From Tubiluchus corallicola (taxonomy: Eukaryota; Priapulida; Priapulimorpha; Priapulimorphida; Tubiluchidae): 34,336 bases of DNA. Position 1 is the stretch's first letter, and each line of letters begins with the position of its first letter. Below, one piece after another: positions 25,620 to 34,336 of this stretch. A program made the translations under genes and the position numbers. Below the pieces are notes generated by a model. The model ran no database searches. It saw only the letters and a program-made list of their open reading frames with translations, and was not told where the DNA came from. The stretch lies in assembly GCA_030141605.1 (NCBI GenBank), contig JAQGDQ010001570.1, forward strand, positions 1 through 34,336, in the 5' to 3' direction.

Positions 25620-28600
25620 ATGAATGCTCCACCAAGTTTTGAATCTTTCCTTCTTTTTGAGGGTGAGAAAAAGTAAGTCGAATAAAATTTCAGCTTCATT
25701 ATTAGAGGTGTATCAACTTTATTTGACATTTGTTTCTTTCTTTAATTTCCCTACCTACTGTAGTGTTCATATCAGTGAATTGAATATATATATGTATACA
25801 TAATAATATAATATATATATATAAAATATATAATAATTTTACTGAATATAATCAGTAAAATTCTCAGATTTTAAAATTTTTAGGTTTTGTATTCACGTGA
25901 GGCACCACAATTGTTTGTGTACTGATTTTTGGTTTGGCAAAAAGCCAAATACGTATGTGATGATAATAATGGTTAAATAATTAAATTAAACATCTATATG
26001 GTTTATTGTACAACCATATTGTTCTTTTGTTTTTACTGACAGATGTCGTGATGAATAAAGACCCAAATTAATCACAATTTGCTCTTTCACTGAAAAATTG
26101 TCGCCAAAAGTGGTGATAAGTATGTTGTGAAAAACTATGTAAAGTTATTTTACTTTTTAAACTTTTCACCTGTAGCGAAATGTGCCAGTATAGAAATTTA
26201 AAATGAACAATTTTCTCTATTTTGGATTAAATACAGTCGACCCTCGTTAAACCGGGCCCCGTTAGCCCGGATATCGGATAAGACGGACGTCATCCGTGGT
26301 AAAGGAAACTGACCGATTTCCGTCCGAGCCTGAGCGCTAAACACAACACGGCCTACCAACTGTACAATAATTTCTTTATCCTCACTGGTTAACTATTTTA
26401 AAGTAACATACAGTATAGTATATAGTGCAATGTATATAGGCCTTATTAAGGTGATTATTCCTGTATAATATAGACCATATATAGGCATATTGGATAAATC
26501 GGACAATCGGCTAAACCGGACCACCACCTCCCCACCCCCACTTAGTCCGGTTTAACGAGGGTTGACTGTACAAGGTTTTTCCGTAAATTTGTATTTATGC
26601 AATATTTATAAGATTTTTTTACGATATTATCTCATCTTCTCTGCTGAAATTTTTTGTTCTGTTTTTCAAGGATTTTTCGCTGAACGTTTCAATCAAACTA
26701 CAGATCTGGATATAATTTCATGTATATGTGCATATATTAACATCACAGGCAAAAAACAGTTTCTTTTGTACCTTTCCAGATTTCAGTGACCTGAATATTG
26801 AGATTTGAAATTTCGCGCAAACACTACAATTTATTCGTTTAAATTTAACTATTAATTTACTAAGCTTGTTGTTTATATCATGGCTTCTCATACTGCCACC
26901 TGGTCCTTGATTTTGTAACACAGAAAACGAAATAAAAACTTTTAATATTAATATTGTCTTGGTTGGTTAGGAAGTTTAATGTATATTTACATAAGTATAG
27001 TATATATACATATTTACATGTATTTTTATAGGATTACGGTGGTGAAAGACACAAAAGTACCAAATGCAGCTGTGTTTACTGTGATGAAAGAGGACCACAC
27101 ACTTGGAAACCTCATTACAATGTTTGTATAACTTATTATTCATTTATTGTATAGTTGTTTCTCACGCTTAATCTTAGATTTAGTCATATACATTGATTGT
27201 TTATACAATTTGGAACACTGGAAGCTGGAACCTAGCATCCTCCGGCATGACAAATGGTAACTTAATTTAATTTAATTTATTAACACTCAATTAAAATTTA
27301 CAGATAGTGTACAAACATATAACAATACAATACCATACATTACAACACAATAAAATATTACATTAAGAATAAATAAAATTTTTGAGTGTTGGAGAGACAC
27401 AAAGAGAAAAACTGCTTACATGAGCCTTTGATATTTGAGATAGTTATCAAGAACACAGTCTTTTGTGAAATAATTTAAAATTTGCTGCTGTCACAAGCAG
27501 AGAACCATTCACTGAATTTGAAAGTGAATGTCATATGTGAACAATCTGGTTAGAAAAAACTATCCAAACTGCTTTTTATTTGTTCTTTGTACAATTAGTT
27601 TTAACAAATTATTACTCAGTGTACGATCAGATGAGGCGCGAGTAAAAATCAGCACTCAAATGTACTTCTTTATGAATGATTTTATAACACATAGGTCATT
27701 TTGAATTCGTCTTCTAATAGATGTAATCCGGATGTTTGTGGCAAGACCATAAAGCTAGCCCTCTCAAAATGATCCATTGAACCAGCAGAGGTGTTTTGAA
27801 CTATGTTAGCCAATGTCTGTTGTATATTTTATCCTCATTCAGCAAAGTAAATAACCAGTATTAGAAGATGTCTTATGACGAATGAAACCGCCCAGAGTGA
27901 GTATTGAACTCGGGCAGTCTGAAATTGTTCGGTGATCGGTTTCGGCATTACAGAGTGGTAGAAAAAGCTGCACGTGTTACAGTAACTAGATTTTGTAGTT
28001 GCAGAGGGACAGAACGGGTGTAACGTGAGGTGTGTGAGTTCCCAGCCCTTTATAAATTAACTATTATAAGGCCAAAAAATTGTCGCTGTACGTCTGAGTG
28101 GAGTTTGGTTCAAAACATTTCAAGAAATGTTATTGTTCAAACAGAATCTTTGTTCTTTTGACATTCATTATTCGTCTTACAGGCAATTGCATAAAGATCC
28201 GCATGTTTTGTTTGCCGGATATAAAGTGCCTCATCCGCTGGAACACAAGTTTGTCTTGCGAGTTCAGACGACGCCGGATTACACGCCGCAGGAGGCATTC
28301 ACCAATGCCATTACGGATCTTGTCAGTGAAATATCTCTTCTGGAGGAGCGATTTAAGGTAGAAATGTTTTGGCTAATGGCTTCTTTTAAATGGAGTTTTT
28401 TCAAAATAATGTGAAATGCTTGAGGAGCTTTAGTGGTTCCCAGGGATAAGAATGGAGCAGGATTGGCTGCACATGTTACTAAGAAAGAGGTCCACGGGGG
28501 AATACAGGCATTTCTGTATTATAAGGAGTCGTGATTACAAGTTATTAGCATCGATGGTTCAATTGCATTAAAACCCTTTCCGATCCAGTTTATTTTCAAC

Positions 28601-30426
28601 AACTCTGTTCCGTTTTCCAATTTTCCGATTTTGTTTATTAGTCACAACTCAGTACTAGTCACCTTTCATTGTTGTTGGTTGGCATCCTTCTGTCTCGGAA
28701 GACAATGGAGTGTGCGCCAAGAGAGTCCTATCCTTGAACGTCTCCAGGGCGCACGCCTGGGCAAGATGTATGGAGATCCTGAGTTGCCCAGACAACAGGA
28801 ACCCCCTCTCTTCCTCTCTGGTATAGTCCAAAGGAAAGCGGAGCGATACGTTTGGCACCAGGTTGGCTGCAGGAGCTGCCGGAATCAGTGAGCATGGTGC
28901 ACTGGTCCGCATTCGGGGTTCCACTCCTGATTTGGAAGGTTTACTCCTCTACACATGACCGTTGGGTCACTTGACCTCCTCCACCCTCTAGCCGTTGGCT
29001 GCTTGTGTAGCTCCTCTGCCTAGTGTCGAGATACAGTGTGGGTATCCTTGTGATTCTATGAAAATAGTGATACATCCAAAGTCCGCTAATGATGAAATTA
29101 TCCGTGTCAGACTTTGTACAGTTTTTGCTTGACAGTTTAGTAACTAAATTGCGTAGCAAGAGTTTGGTAACTAAAGATTGTATTACCCTGCTAAAGTGTG
29201 AGAAAAGTTCTGTGTGTTAATATGTATGAAGAACAACAACTAAAGGCGACGACAGATACAGTGCCAAACATAAATATACACTAAATTCATGATTAATTTT
29301 AGCCGAGAATTATGAAAAAGTTGATCACTTTCTTGCGGAACTGCGAGCCGAAATACTCTGTTCTATCCATGTTCCACACCAATCGATCATGCCCTGTAAC
29401 CGAAGAGTTCAATAGTGTCCCACCCCTCAGAAAGATGTCTCAAATTGCAACTTGAAAATGCGAGGGTGGACTGTTGTAGCGCCCTTTTTAATGCCGTTTG
29501 TTTTACAAGTTCTTATATTTTTGTCAAAGTCTTTTCTCCTGGCATCTGCTTAATTATAAGCTCCGGATGCCACCAAAGCTTTTGCCTTAGTTATTAACAC
29601 CGCAAATTAAGTTGTCAGAAAAGGGCAACCCTGATTAACGATCGCCATCATTCCTCGATTAAAGTATTGTGACTATGGTCGCACGTCCGACCATTGTGTT
29701 TGGGGTTCCGATCACCAATTGTAATCGGAATTGGATCATCCCAGGTTATTAGGTAAAATCATACTTCACCAGTGCAGGGAAGTGCACATTGCTAGTGTGT
29801 AAAAGGGCATTATAGCATTGGTTTTTTTTTGTAAAGTAATTATTTACTGCTGATTTGGCTTACTAATGTAAATTTCACCGAATATTAACTCTGCGACTTC
29901 TTGGCAAAACATGTGAGATACAAACTTATTATTCTCCATTTAGTTATACTTACTCTGAGAGTTTGAGAATGGCTGTAGATGCGGTATATGTGCACTATCC
30001 AAAATTAGTTGTTCAGAAAGTCCTAGAAATCAGCACGAAAATGAAAAAAGGAATAGATCCCTGGATTGTATGTGCACTATCCAAAATTAGTTGTTCAGAA
30101 AGTCCTAGAAATAAGCACGAAAATGAAAAAAGGAATAGATCCCTGGGTTTGCGATCGCACCCAACGTTGAAAACGCTGGTAGCAGTTCTGGGAAATGTCT
30201 GTATCTCTGCAACAATTTTATATGGGAAAGAAACTGTGTTAAAAATTGAATTAAACACGTATTAAAAACTATGTCTATTTCAAGTTTAAAGGTTAGTTAT
30301 TATTGGTTTTTACAATTTCTTTAACATGCGCAATGGCACATAGGCACTTGTTTGGTATTTTTAAATACTATTATTTGTGTTTATATATAGGAAGCTGTGA
30401 GAGAAAAGCAAGAGGGGTTAGATTAA
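25620..30426 (+). CDS. POLR2J: DNA-directed RNA polymerase II subunit RPB11, complete, four exons
   Basis: Exons: 25620-25672 ([18 protein letters not shown]), 27032-27121 ([15 protein letters not shown] to LGNLIT), 28183-28357 ([18 protein letters not shown] to LLEERFK) and 30391-30426 ([11 protein letters not shown], stop TAA). They join in phase to 117 aa, the same length as human POLR2J, and align nearly throughout without gaps. RPB11 pairs with RPB3 through its alpha-like dimerisation fold, starting polymerase II assembly in the nucleus. Donors read GTAAGT, GTTTGT (weaker) and GTAGAA (weak); the phase-2 junctions restore Lys18 and Met48. Introns of 1.36, 1.06 and 2.03 kb hold a Tigger MITE, a LINE remnant, a GC-rich block and a tandem array, yet the coding sequence is intact. 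Confidence 0.97.
25783..25862. repeat. (AT)n microsatellite and perfect 11-bp inverted repeat
   Basis: TA-rich tract to about 25834 followed by AATTTTACTGA (25835-25845), a 6-nt spacer and TCAGTAAAATT (25852-25862). It lies in RPB11 intron 1, about 110 bp after exon 1. Confidence 0.75.
26234..26568. mobile_element. pogo/Tigger-type MITE, copy 2 (335 bp)
   Basis: Same family and orientation as 19524-19853, nearly identical along its length. Ends CAGTCGACCCTCGTTAAACC and inverted, flanked by TA (26232-26233 and 26569-26570). It lies in RPB11 intron 1. Confidence 0.88.
27262..27800 (-). mobile_element. probable LINE 3' remnant
   Basis: On the minus strand the block ends in a run of AAATTAAATT units (plus-strand TTTAATTTAATTT at about 27263-27280). 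Upstream, broken frames read [10 protein letters not shown] and RTNKKQFG, weakly resembling the C-terminus of CR1/Jockey-like reverse transcriptases (R....RT..K.SF). It lies in RPB11 intron 2. Assignment is tentative. Confidence 0.38.
28660..29015. repeat. GC-rich block of unknown origin in RPB11 intron 3
   Basis: About 350 bp with markedly higher GC than its surroundings, open for 86-89 codons on both strands, with CTCGGAAGACAATGG and GGGCGCACGCCTGGG motifs. The abrupt composition change suggests an inserted repeat, but no termini or target duplication were found, and neither frame resembles a known protein. Confidence 0.4.
29016..29986 (+). other. middle of RPB11 intron 3, nothing recognised
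   Basis: No element terminus or exon seen. Near 29695-29750 a GGGGTTCCGATCACC..GGAATTGGATCATCCC run has weak inverted symmetry. Confidence 0.35.
29987..30150. repeat. tandem duplication, 82-bp unit, two copies
   Basis: Copy 1 is 29987-30068 and copy 2 is 30069-30150, starting TATGTGCACTATCC. They differ at only a couple of positions (for example AAATCAGC versus AAATAAGC). It ends 240 bp before the last RPB11 exon. Confidence 0.92.
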
Positions 30427-30570
30427 CAACTGCATTACCATGGAGATTCTTCATCTTTCACTATTACTGAGCATACTAGACGGTAACCGCATCTTGGTAG
30501 AGCGTTTGGTTGTTTAATCTTCATCGACATTACCTCGCTGTCGCGGAAATAACGGCCACTTGATCTTAAA

Positions 30571-30790
30571 TTGAAAGTGAGCAAAGTTAAACAGTGAAAT
30601 CACTTTGAGATTGTGCTCACATCAAGAATCAATGGAACACTTCATTTATAGATTGAAAGTGAGCAAAGTTAAACAGTGAAATCACTTTGAGATTGTGCTC
30701 ACATCAAGAATCAATGGAACACTTCATTTATAGATTAAAAGTGAGCAAAGTAAAGCAGTGAAAGTGAAATCATCTTGAGCTCATTTCACA
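30571..30790. repeat. tandem array, 82-bp unit, about 2.6 copies
   Basis: Units start at 30571, 30653 and 30735 with TTGAAAGTGAGC (third TTAAAAGTGAGC). The first two are essentially identical; the third diverges. Each unit contains GTGAGC..AAAGT and, 14 nt later, ACTTT..GCTCAC, so it can fold as a hairpin. The sequence is unrelated to the 82-bp unit at 29987. It begins 145 bp after the RPB11 stop and probably lies in or near the 3' UTR. Confidence 0.92.
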
Positions 30791-31122
30791 CTCAGCATCC
30801 GTTTCCATGACCGTGTTTTTGCAAAGTACTCAACTGAGAAACATATTGTATATAATTTGTATGCTATTTGCATCAATTTAAATTGTATAACATGCATTTT
30901 TTACTTTTATTACAATTGTCAACAGTTTTTTTAGTTTCATTGTTTACTTGGCTGTGGTTGAGTTAGTATAAACAATAGTGTTGCTAAGTAGACGCTGTCC
31001 GGATCTAGAGGTGGAAACTGCAAACGGGTGTCTTATTTTGCTGTTTGATTTTCCATAAAACTACTTTAAACACTTTAGCGTATTACCCATCTAGATACTT
31101 TAGTAGTGTGACACTTCATTAG
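30791..31122. other. RPB11 3' flank
   Basis: AT-rich and noncoding. No clear polyadenylation signal; the next AATAAA is at 31695-31700, about 1.27 kb past the stop. Confidence 0.35.
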
Positions 31123-31523
31123 TAGGGGTGAGCATCGAACGTTCGAATCGAATTCGATTCGAACGAGTTTTTTTAGTTCGAACTCGATTCGAATCCAAAA
31201 CTATAGATTCGAATAATTCAGCACTTCAATCACATATGTTCATGACCACTAAAACGATTGAAACATCATGCAATTAACATAATTTAGCTGTGATTTCTGC
31301 ACACAATTTTAAAGAAATTACTATTCGTTTTATTGCAGAACAAAATCTAGTGATATGCATGATCTTTGTAAGACTAATTTTTACTAGTGGTTCGAAAACT
31401 TGTTCGAAAATCTTTCGATCTCAATTCGAATTCAAAACACTGAAGTTCGGTTCGATTCGAATTCGAAAGTCACAAATTCGGTTCGATTCGAATTCGCTTT
31501 CTGATAGAGAATGCTCACCCCTA
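31123..31523. mobile_element. TTCGAA-rich hAT-like MITE, copy C (401 bp)
   Basis: Best preserved copy: TAGGGGTGAGCAT and ATGCTCACCCCTA are perfect inverted ends. Flanks TTCATTAG (31115-31122) and TTCGTTAG (31524-31531) match at 7 of 8. The interior near both ends is a dense run of TCGAATTCGATTCGAA-like self-complementary sequence. Confidence 0.82.
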
Positions 31524-31531
31524 TTCGTTAG

Positions 31532-32331
31532 GAGTGACTCAGCTAAATGATATATTCCATCTGCTTACAAAAGTTTGATTTTTTAAAAACTATACAACAT
31601 GACAAGTGTGAGTCCACGTTAGAGTTCAAACTTCAGCTGTTCCTGTCATAACCTGCTACATGCTGTACCATAGCTGTGTTGCTTTAAAGTTTATAATAAA
31701 AACATTATTCTCTGCACAGGTTTCCGGACTTTTTTCATTTCTGTGGTCATTTCTTTCTGTGATCAGCATTGACCAGTAACTGTAAATTAGTAGACAATTT
31801 TACCTATTTCCTGTGTAGTGGTCGTAACGTGCTGGCTAATAATGCTTTGAAATGTTTATTGGAGACTATGTAAAGTAAGAGATGAATTTAAGACAGCAGT
31901 TAAAGTAATGTTTACGACATTAACATTTATTTTTGCTAACAAAACACGTAAATTTAACTTGACAACCTCATACAATGTTCAGTAACCTCACGGCCGGGGT
32001 CGTAAACCTGCCAACACTCCGTGGATTGTTTGCTAAACCGACGATCCACAATCCCTGCTGATCAATAATAGAGGGTAGCACTATCCAATAAGAGTAATTT
32101 CAATCCGGCAGTTACATCCTGTTTTAGTTTAATTTGTTCACAATCTACATTCACATAGGTAAATCGAAATTTATTTTGTACATGGATATATTAAAATTGC
32201 ATGTGAACAATGTTTCCATAATAGTCCACACAATTAGTAAAAAGACAATGTTATTCTTCCATTTATTATTTTATTGTTTCAAGTATTGTAACGCAGTTGC
32301 TTTGTACATGACAAATAACAGAACGACTAGG
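31532..32331. other. intergenic stretch, nothing recognised
   Basis: AT-rich with no exon, element end or RNA gene recognised. It contains an AATAAA at 31695-31700. Confidence 0.45.
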
Positions 32332-32580
32332 ATGAGAGAGAGAGGGAGAGAGTGAGTGAGAGGGGGAGAGTGAGAGAAAGAGGGAGAGAGAGAGAAAGAG
32401 GGAGAGAGAGAGAGTGAGAGGGAGGAGAGAGAGAGAAAGAGGGCGAGAGAGAGAATGAGGAAGAGAGAGGGGGAGATAGAGAGAGAGAGGGAGAGAAAGA
32501 GAGAGGGAGAGAGAGAGAGAAACAGGGAGGAGAGAATGAGGAAGAGAGAGAAAGAGGGAGAGAGAGAGAGAGAGAGAGAG
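32332..32580. repeat. (GA)n-rich tract
   Basis: About 250 bp of purine-only or nearly purine-only GAGAGA sequence with GGGA and AATGAG interruptions. The antisense Ser/Leu-rich open frame here is a by-product of composition. Confidence 0.95.
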
Positions 32581-32633
32581 AATGAATCTGAGTGTGACTT
32601 ACATTGAAAACGGCTGCACATCATCGTGGTTGT
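32581..32633 (+). repeat. inverted-repeat arm, left
   Basis: Starts AATGAATCTGAGTGTGACTT directly after the (GA)n tract. Its reverse complement occurs at 33992-34043 with about two mismatches, followed there by (TC)n. Confidence 0.93.
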
Positions 32634-32920
32634 TTAAATTACCCGTTTCATATATTGTTACTGTTAGTGTAAGTCCTGTGAGCAATAACACAACACGATT
32701 TTTTAATCTTTATTTATGAAGAGCTTTTCCTGTCTAACTGACCTTGTAACCTGACAGTAGTACCTGTTTGTATTTGCAAGCGAATCACAATTATTCTGTT
32801 GATTAAAGTAAAGCGTCACTTTGCTTACTACCATTTTCTGCTACTTGCTGATGTAGCTTTACCATAGTGTAGTACTTTGTTTTTGGATTTGTTGTTGTAT
32901 TGTGCTAGCCTGTACAATAG

Positions 32921-33655
32921 GAAAGGCCAGATTATCCTATAGGCTAGTATAGTCTGCAGCTTACGGCTCCAGAAGCTAGGTAGCATCAAATTTTGGTAAA
33001 ATTTAGTAAAAAAAATCTGTTTTTTTCCACTACGGCTGTGTTGAAATACATGCTAATTTGGTTAGCGATAAATAAGTCATAAGTCATTTATTTCACCTTA
33101 CACATTCACAATGGTTTCATGTACAATATCTGGTCAAAGGGCCTACAATGGATATAATACAAGTAAGAAATACTGCACAGGAAAAGCCTCGCACACTGTT
33201 CACTTATACACGAAGGTAAATGTGTTGCGGGCAATCAAAAAGCAGGGCTTGTTAGATTGTCCCACACTGTGAAAGAAAAAAAAGTAATAGAAATAATCTG
33301 AAAATTTAAAGTGAATCGTGATAAAAAAACATTAGTGCTTAAAATGGAATGATGTAATGAATGAAGCTCATATATGGGATGATATGAAAGATAGAAAGAT
33401 TATTATTTGTTAATAGTATGTAAAATTAAAATAACTTGATTAAGCTAAATAGTAAAATAGTGGTACTTTTTTAAAGAATACGTTTATTTGCAAACAAAAG
33501 ATATCTATTCCAGTTCATTTAAAAAATTGCAGTAAGTTTACTTCAAGCAATGTAAATGTAACTAAAATATATCACGAGTAAAAATATTCAAGAAGGGTGT
33601 GGGTGAGTTAAATGCTGGTCCATAATTTCATTAGCCTAGGGACCCCAGATAGTCA
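32921..33655 (-). mobile_element. hAT-like element, copy 2, inverted and interrupted
   Basis: Starts with a decayed AAGGCCAGATTATC end and matches the reverse complement of 11740-12099 in two blocks, about 32921-33075 and 33440-33655. About 360 bp between them is absent from copy 1: either a nested insertion here or a deletion in copy 1. Confidence 0.6.
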
Positions 33656-33991
33656 CAGTCTGGCATTGACTACAGATTTGATGTTTTGGGGAGTTTTTTG
33701 TTGCAAAACTGAAAACAGGTGAAGAAAATGCACACATCCCCAGCTCTTTACGTTGTTGAGAGGACAGAAAATGTAACAGGAATTAAAACTGCACTTAGAT
33801 TACTGAAATATAAAGTGTTTATTTTATGAATGTTTACTTATTACGGGTGTTACTAACTCTCAAGTTAAAACAAATATTTACGTGAATTTCTTTGGCAGTT
33901 TACGTAACTAGAACCAACATATATAAACAAAGATAAAAATGCGTTTGTAAAAATACATTAAGCAGAAACTCAGCGAATACAAATGCGAATA

Positions 33992-34037
33992 CAACAACGA
34001 TGATGTGCAGCCGTTTTCAATGTAAGTCACATTCAGA

Positions 34038-34043
<6 letters not shown>
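33992..34043 (-). repeat. inverted-repeat arm, right
   Basis: Reverse complement of 32581-32633 with about 96% identity. It joins directly to the (TC)n tract at 34044. Confidence 0.93.
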
Positions 34044-34126
<83 letters not shown>

Positions 34127-34239
34127 TCTCTCTCTCTCTCCCTCTCTCTATCTCTCTTTCCCCCCCTCTCTCTCTCTCTCTCTATCTCTCTCTCTTTCTC
34201 TCTATCTCTCTCTCTTTCCCTCTCTCTCTCTCTAACTCA

Positions 34240-34320
<81 letters not shown>

Positions 34321-34336
34321 TCTCCCTCTCTCTCTC
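34044..34336. repeat. (TC)n tract, continues past the window end
   Basis: At least 293 bp of CTCTCT with few interruptions, purer than the (GA)n tract at the other arm. The window ends inside it, so its length and outer flank are unknown. Confidence 0.97.

Noticed and set aside
28655-28924. Possible extra exon or gene in RPB11 intron 3
   Set aside because: RPB11 is complete without it, and neither strand shows a known protein; better explained as a repeat.
29963-30265. 100-codon frame across the 82-bp tandem duplication
   Set aside because: 82 is not a multiple of three, so the two units are read in different frames with no conserved protein repeat; chance frame in an intron.
30571-30790. 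CRISPR-like array
   Set aside because: Units are directly adjacent with no unique spacers, and the sequence is animal nuclear DNA; it is an ordinary tandem repeat.
32271-32624. 117-codon Ser/Leu-rich open frame on the minus strand
   Set aside because: It is the translation of the antisense of the (GA)n tract; pure composition, no protein signal.

Overview
The window is animal nuclear DNA: AT-rich, with spliced genes, GT-AG introns of about 0.1 to 2.5 kb and many DNA-transposon and LINE relics. A divergent ionotropic receptor (a protostome chemoreceptor family) and a catalytically dead, neurotactin-like esterase-fold protein suggest an arthropod, possibly a chelicerate. The exact taxon is an inference and cannot be settled from this sequence alone.

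Layout. (1) 525-1913, minus strand: an intronless ionotropic-receptor gene with signal peptide, split ligand-binding domain and three membrane segments. (2) 4409-9690, plus strand: the last seven exons of a cholinesterase-like adhesion protein whose nucleophile and histidine positions are substituted. Its 5' exons are not visible, so the receptor gene may lie inside its upstream intron. (3) 14872-22138, minus strand: a complete four-exon SRR1-domain gene (SRRD-like, 331 aa). (4) 25620-30426, plus strand: a complete four-exon RNA polymerase II subunit RPB11 gene (117 aa, same length as human POLR2J), with a 36-nt last coding exon.

The genes are functionally unrelated and form no operon-like unit. 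Most of the remaining sequence is repeat: at least four hAT-type families (several with 8-bp target duplications), three pogo/Tigger-type families sharing a CTCGTTA-like terminal core with TA duplications, a PIF/Harbinger-like miniature element, several LINE relics (APE-type, CCHC-tailed and CR1-like), two unrelated tandem arrays that both have an 82-bp period, and a large inverted structure at the right end. In that structure a 52-bp arm joined to a (GA)n tract faces its inverted copy joined to a (TC)n tract.

The most unusual items are the (GA)n-armed inverted structure, the pogo-type element that keeps only a CENP-B-like DNA-binding domain, and transposons lying within about 40 bp of splice donors of two genes. 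I saw no convincing tRNA, rRNA or CRISPR.
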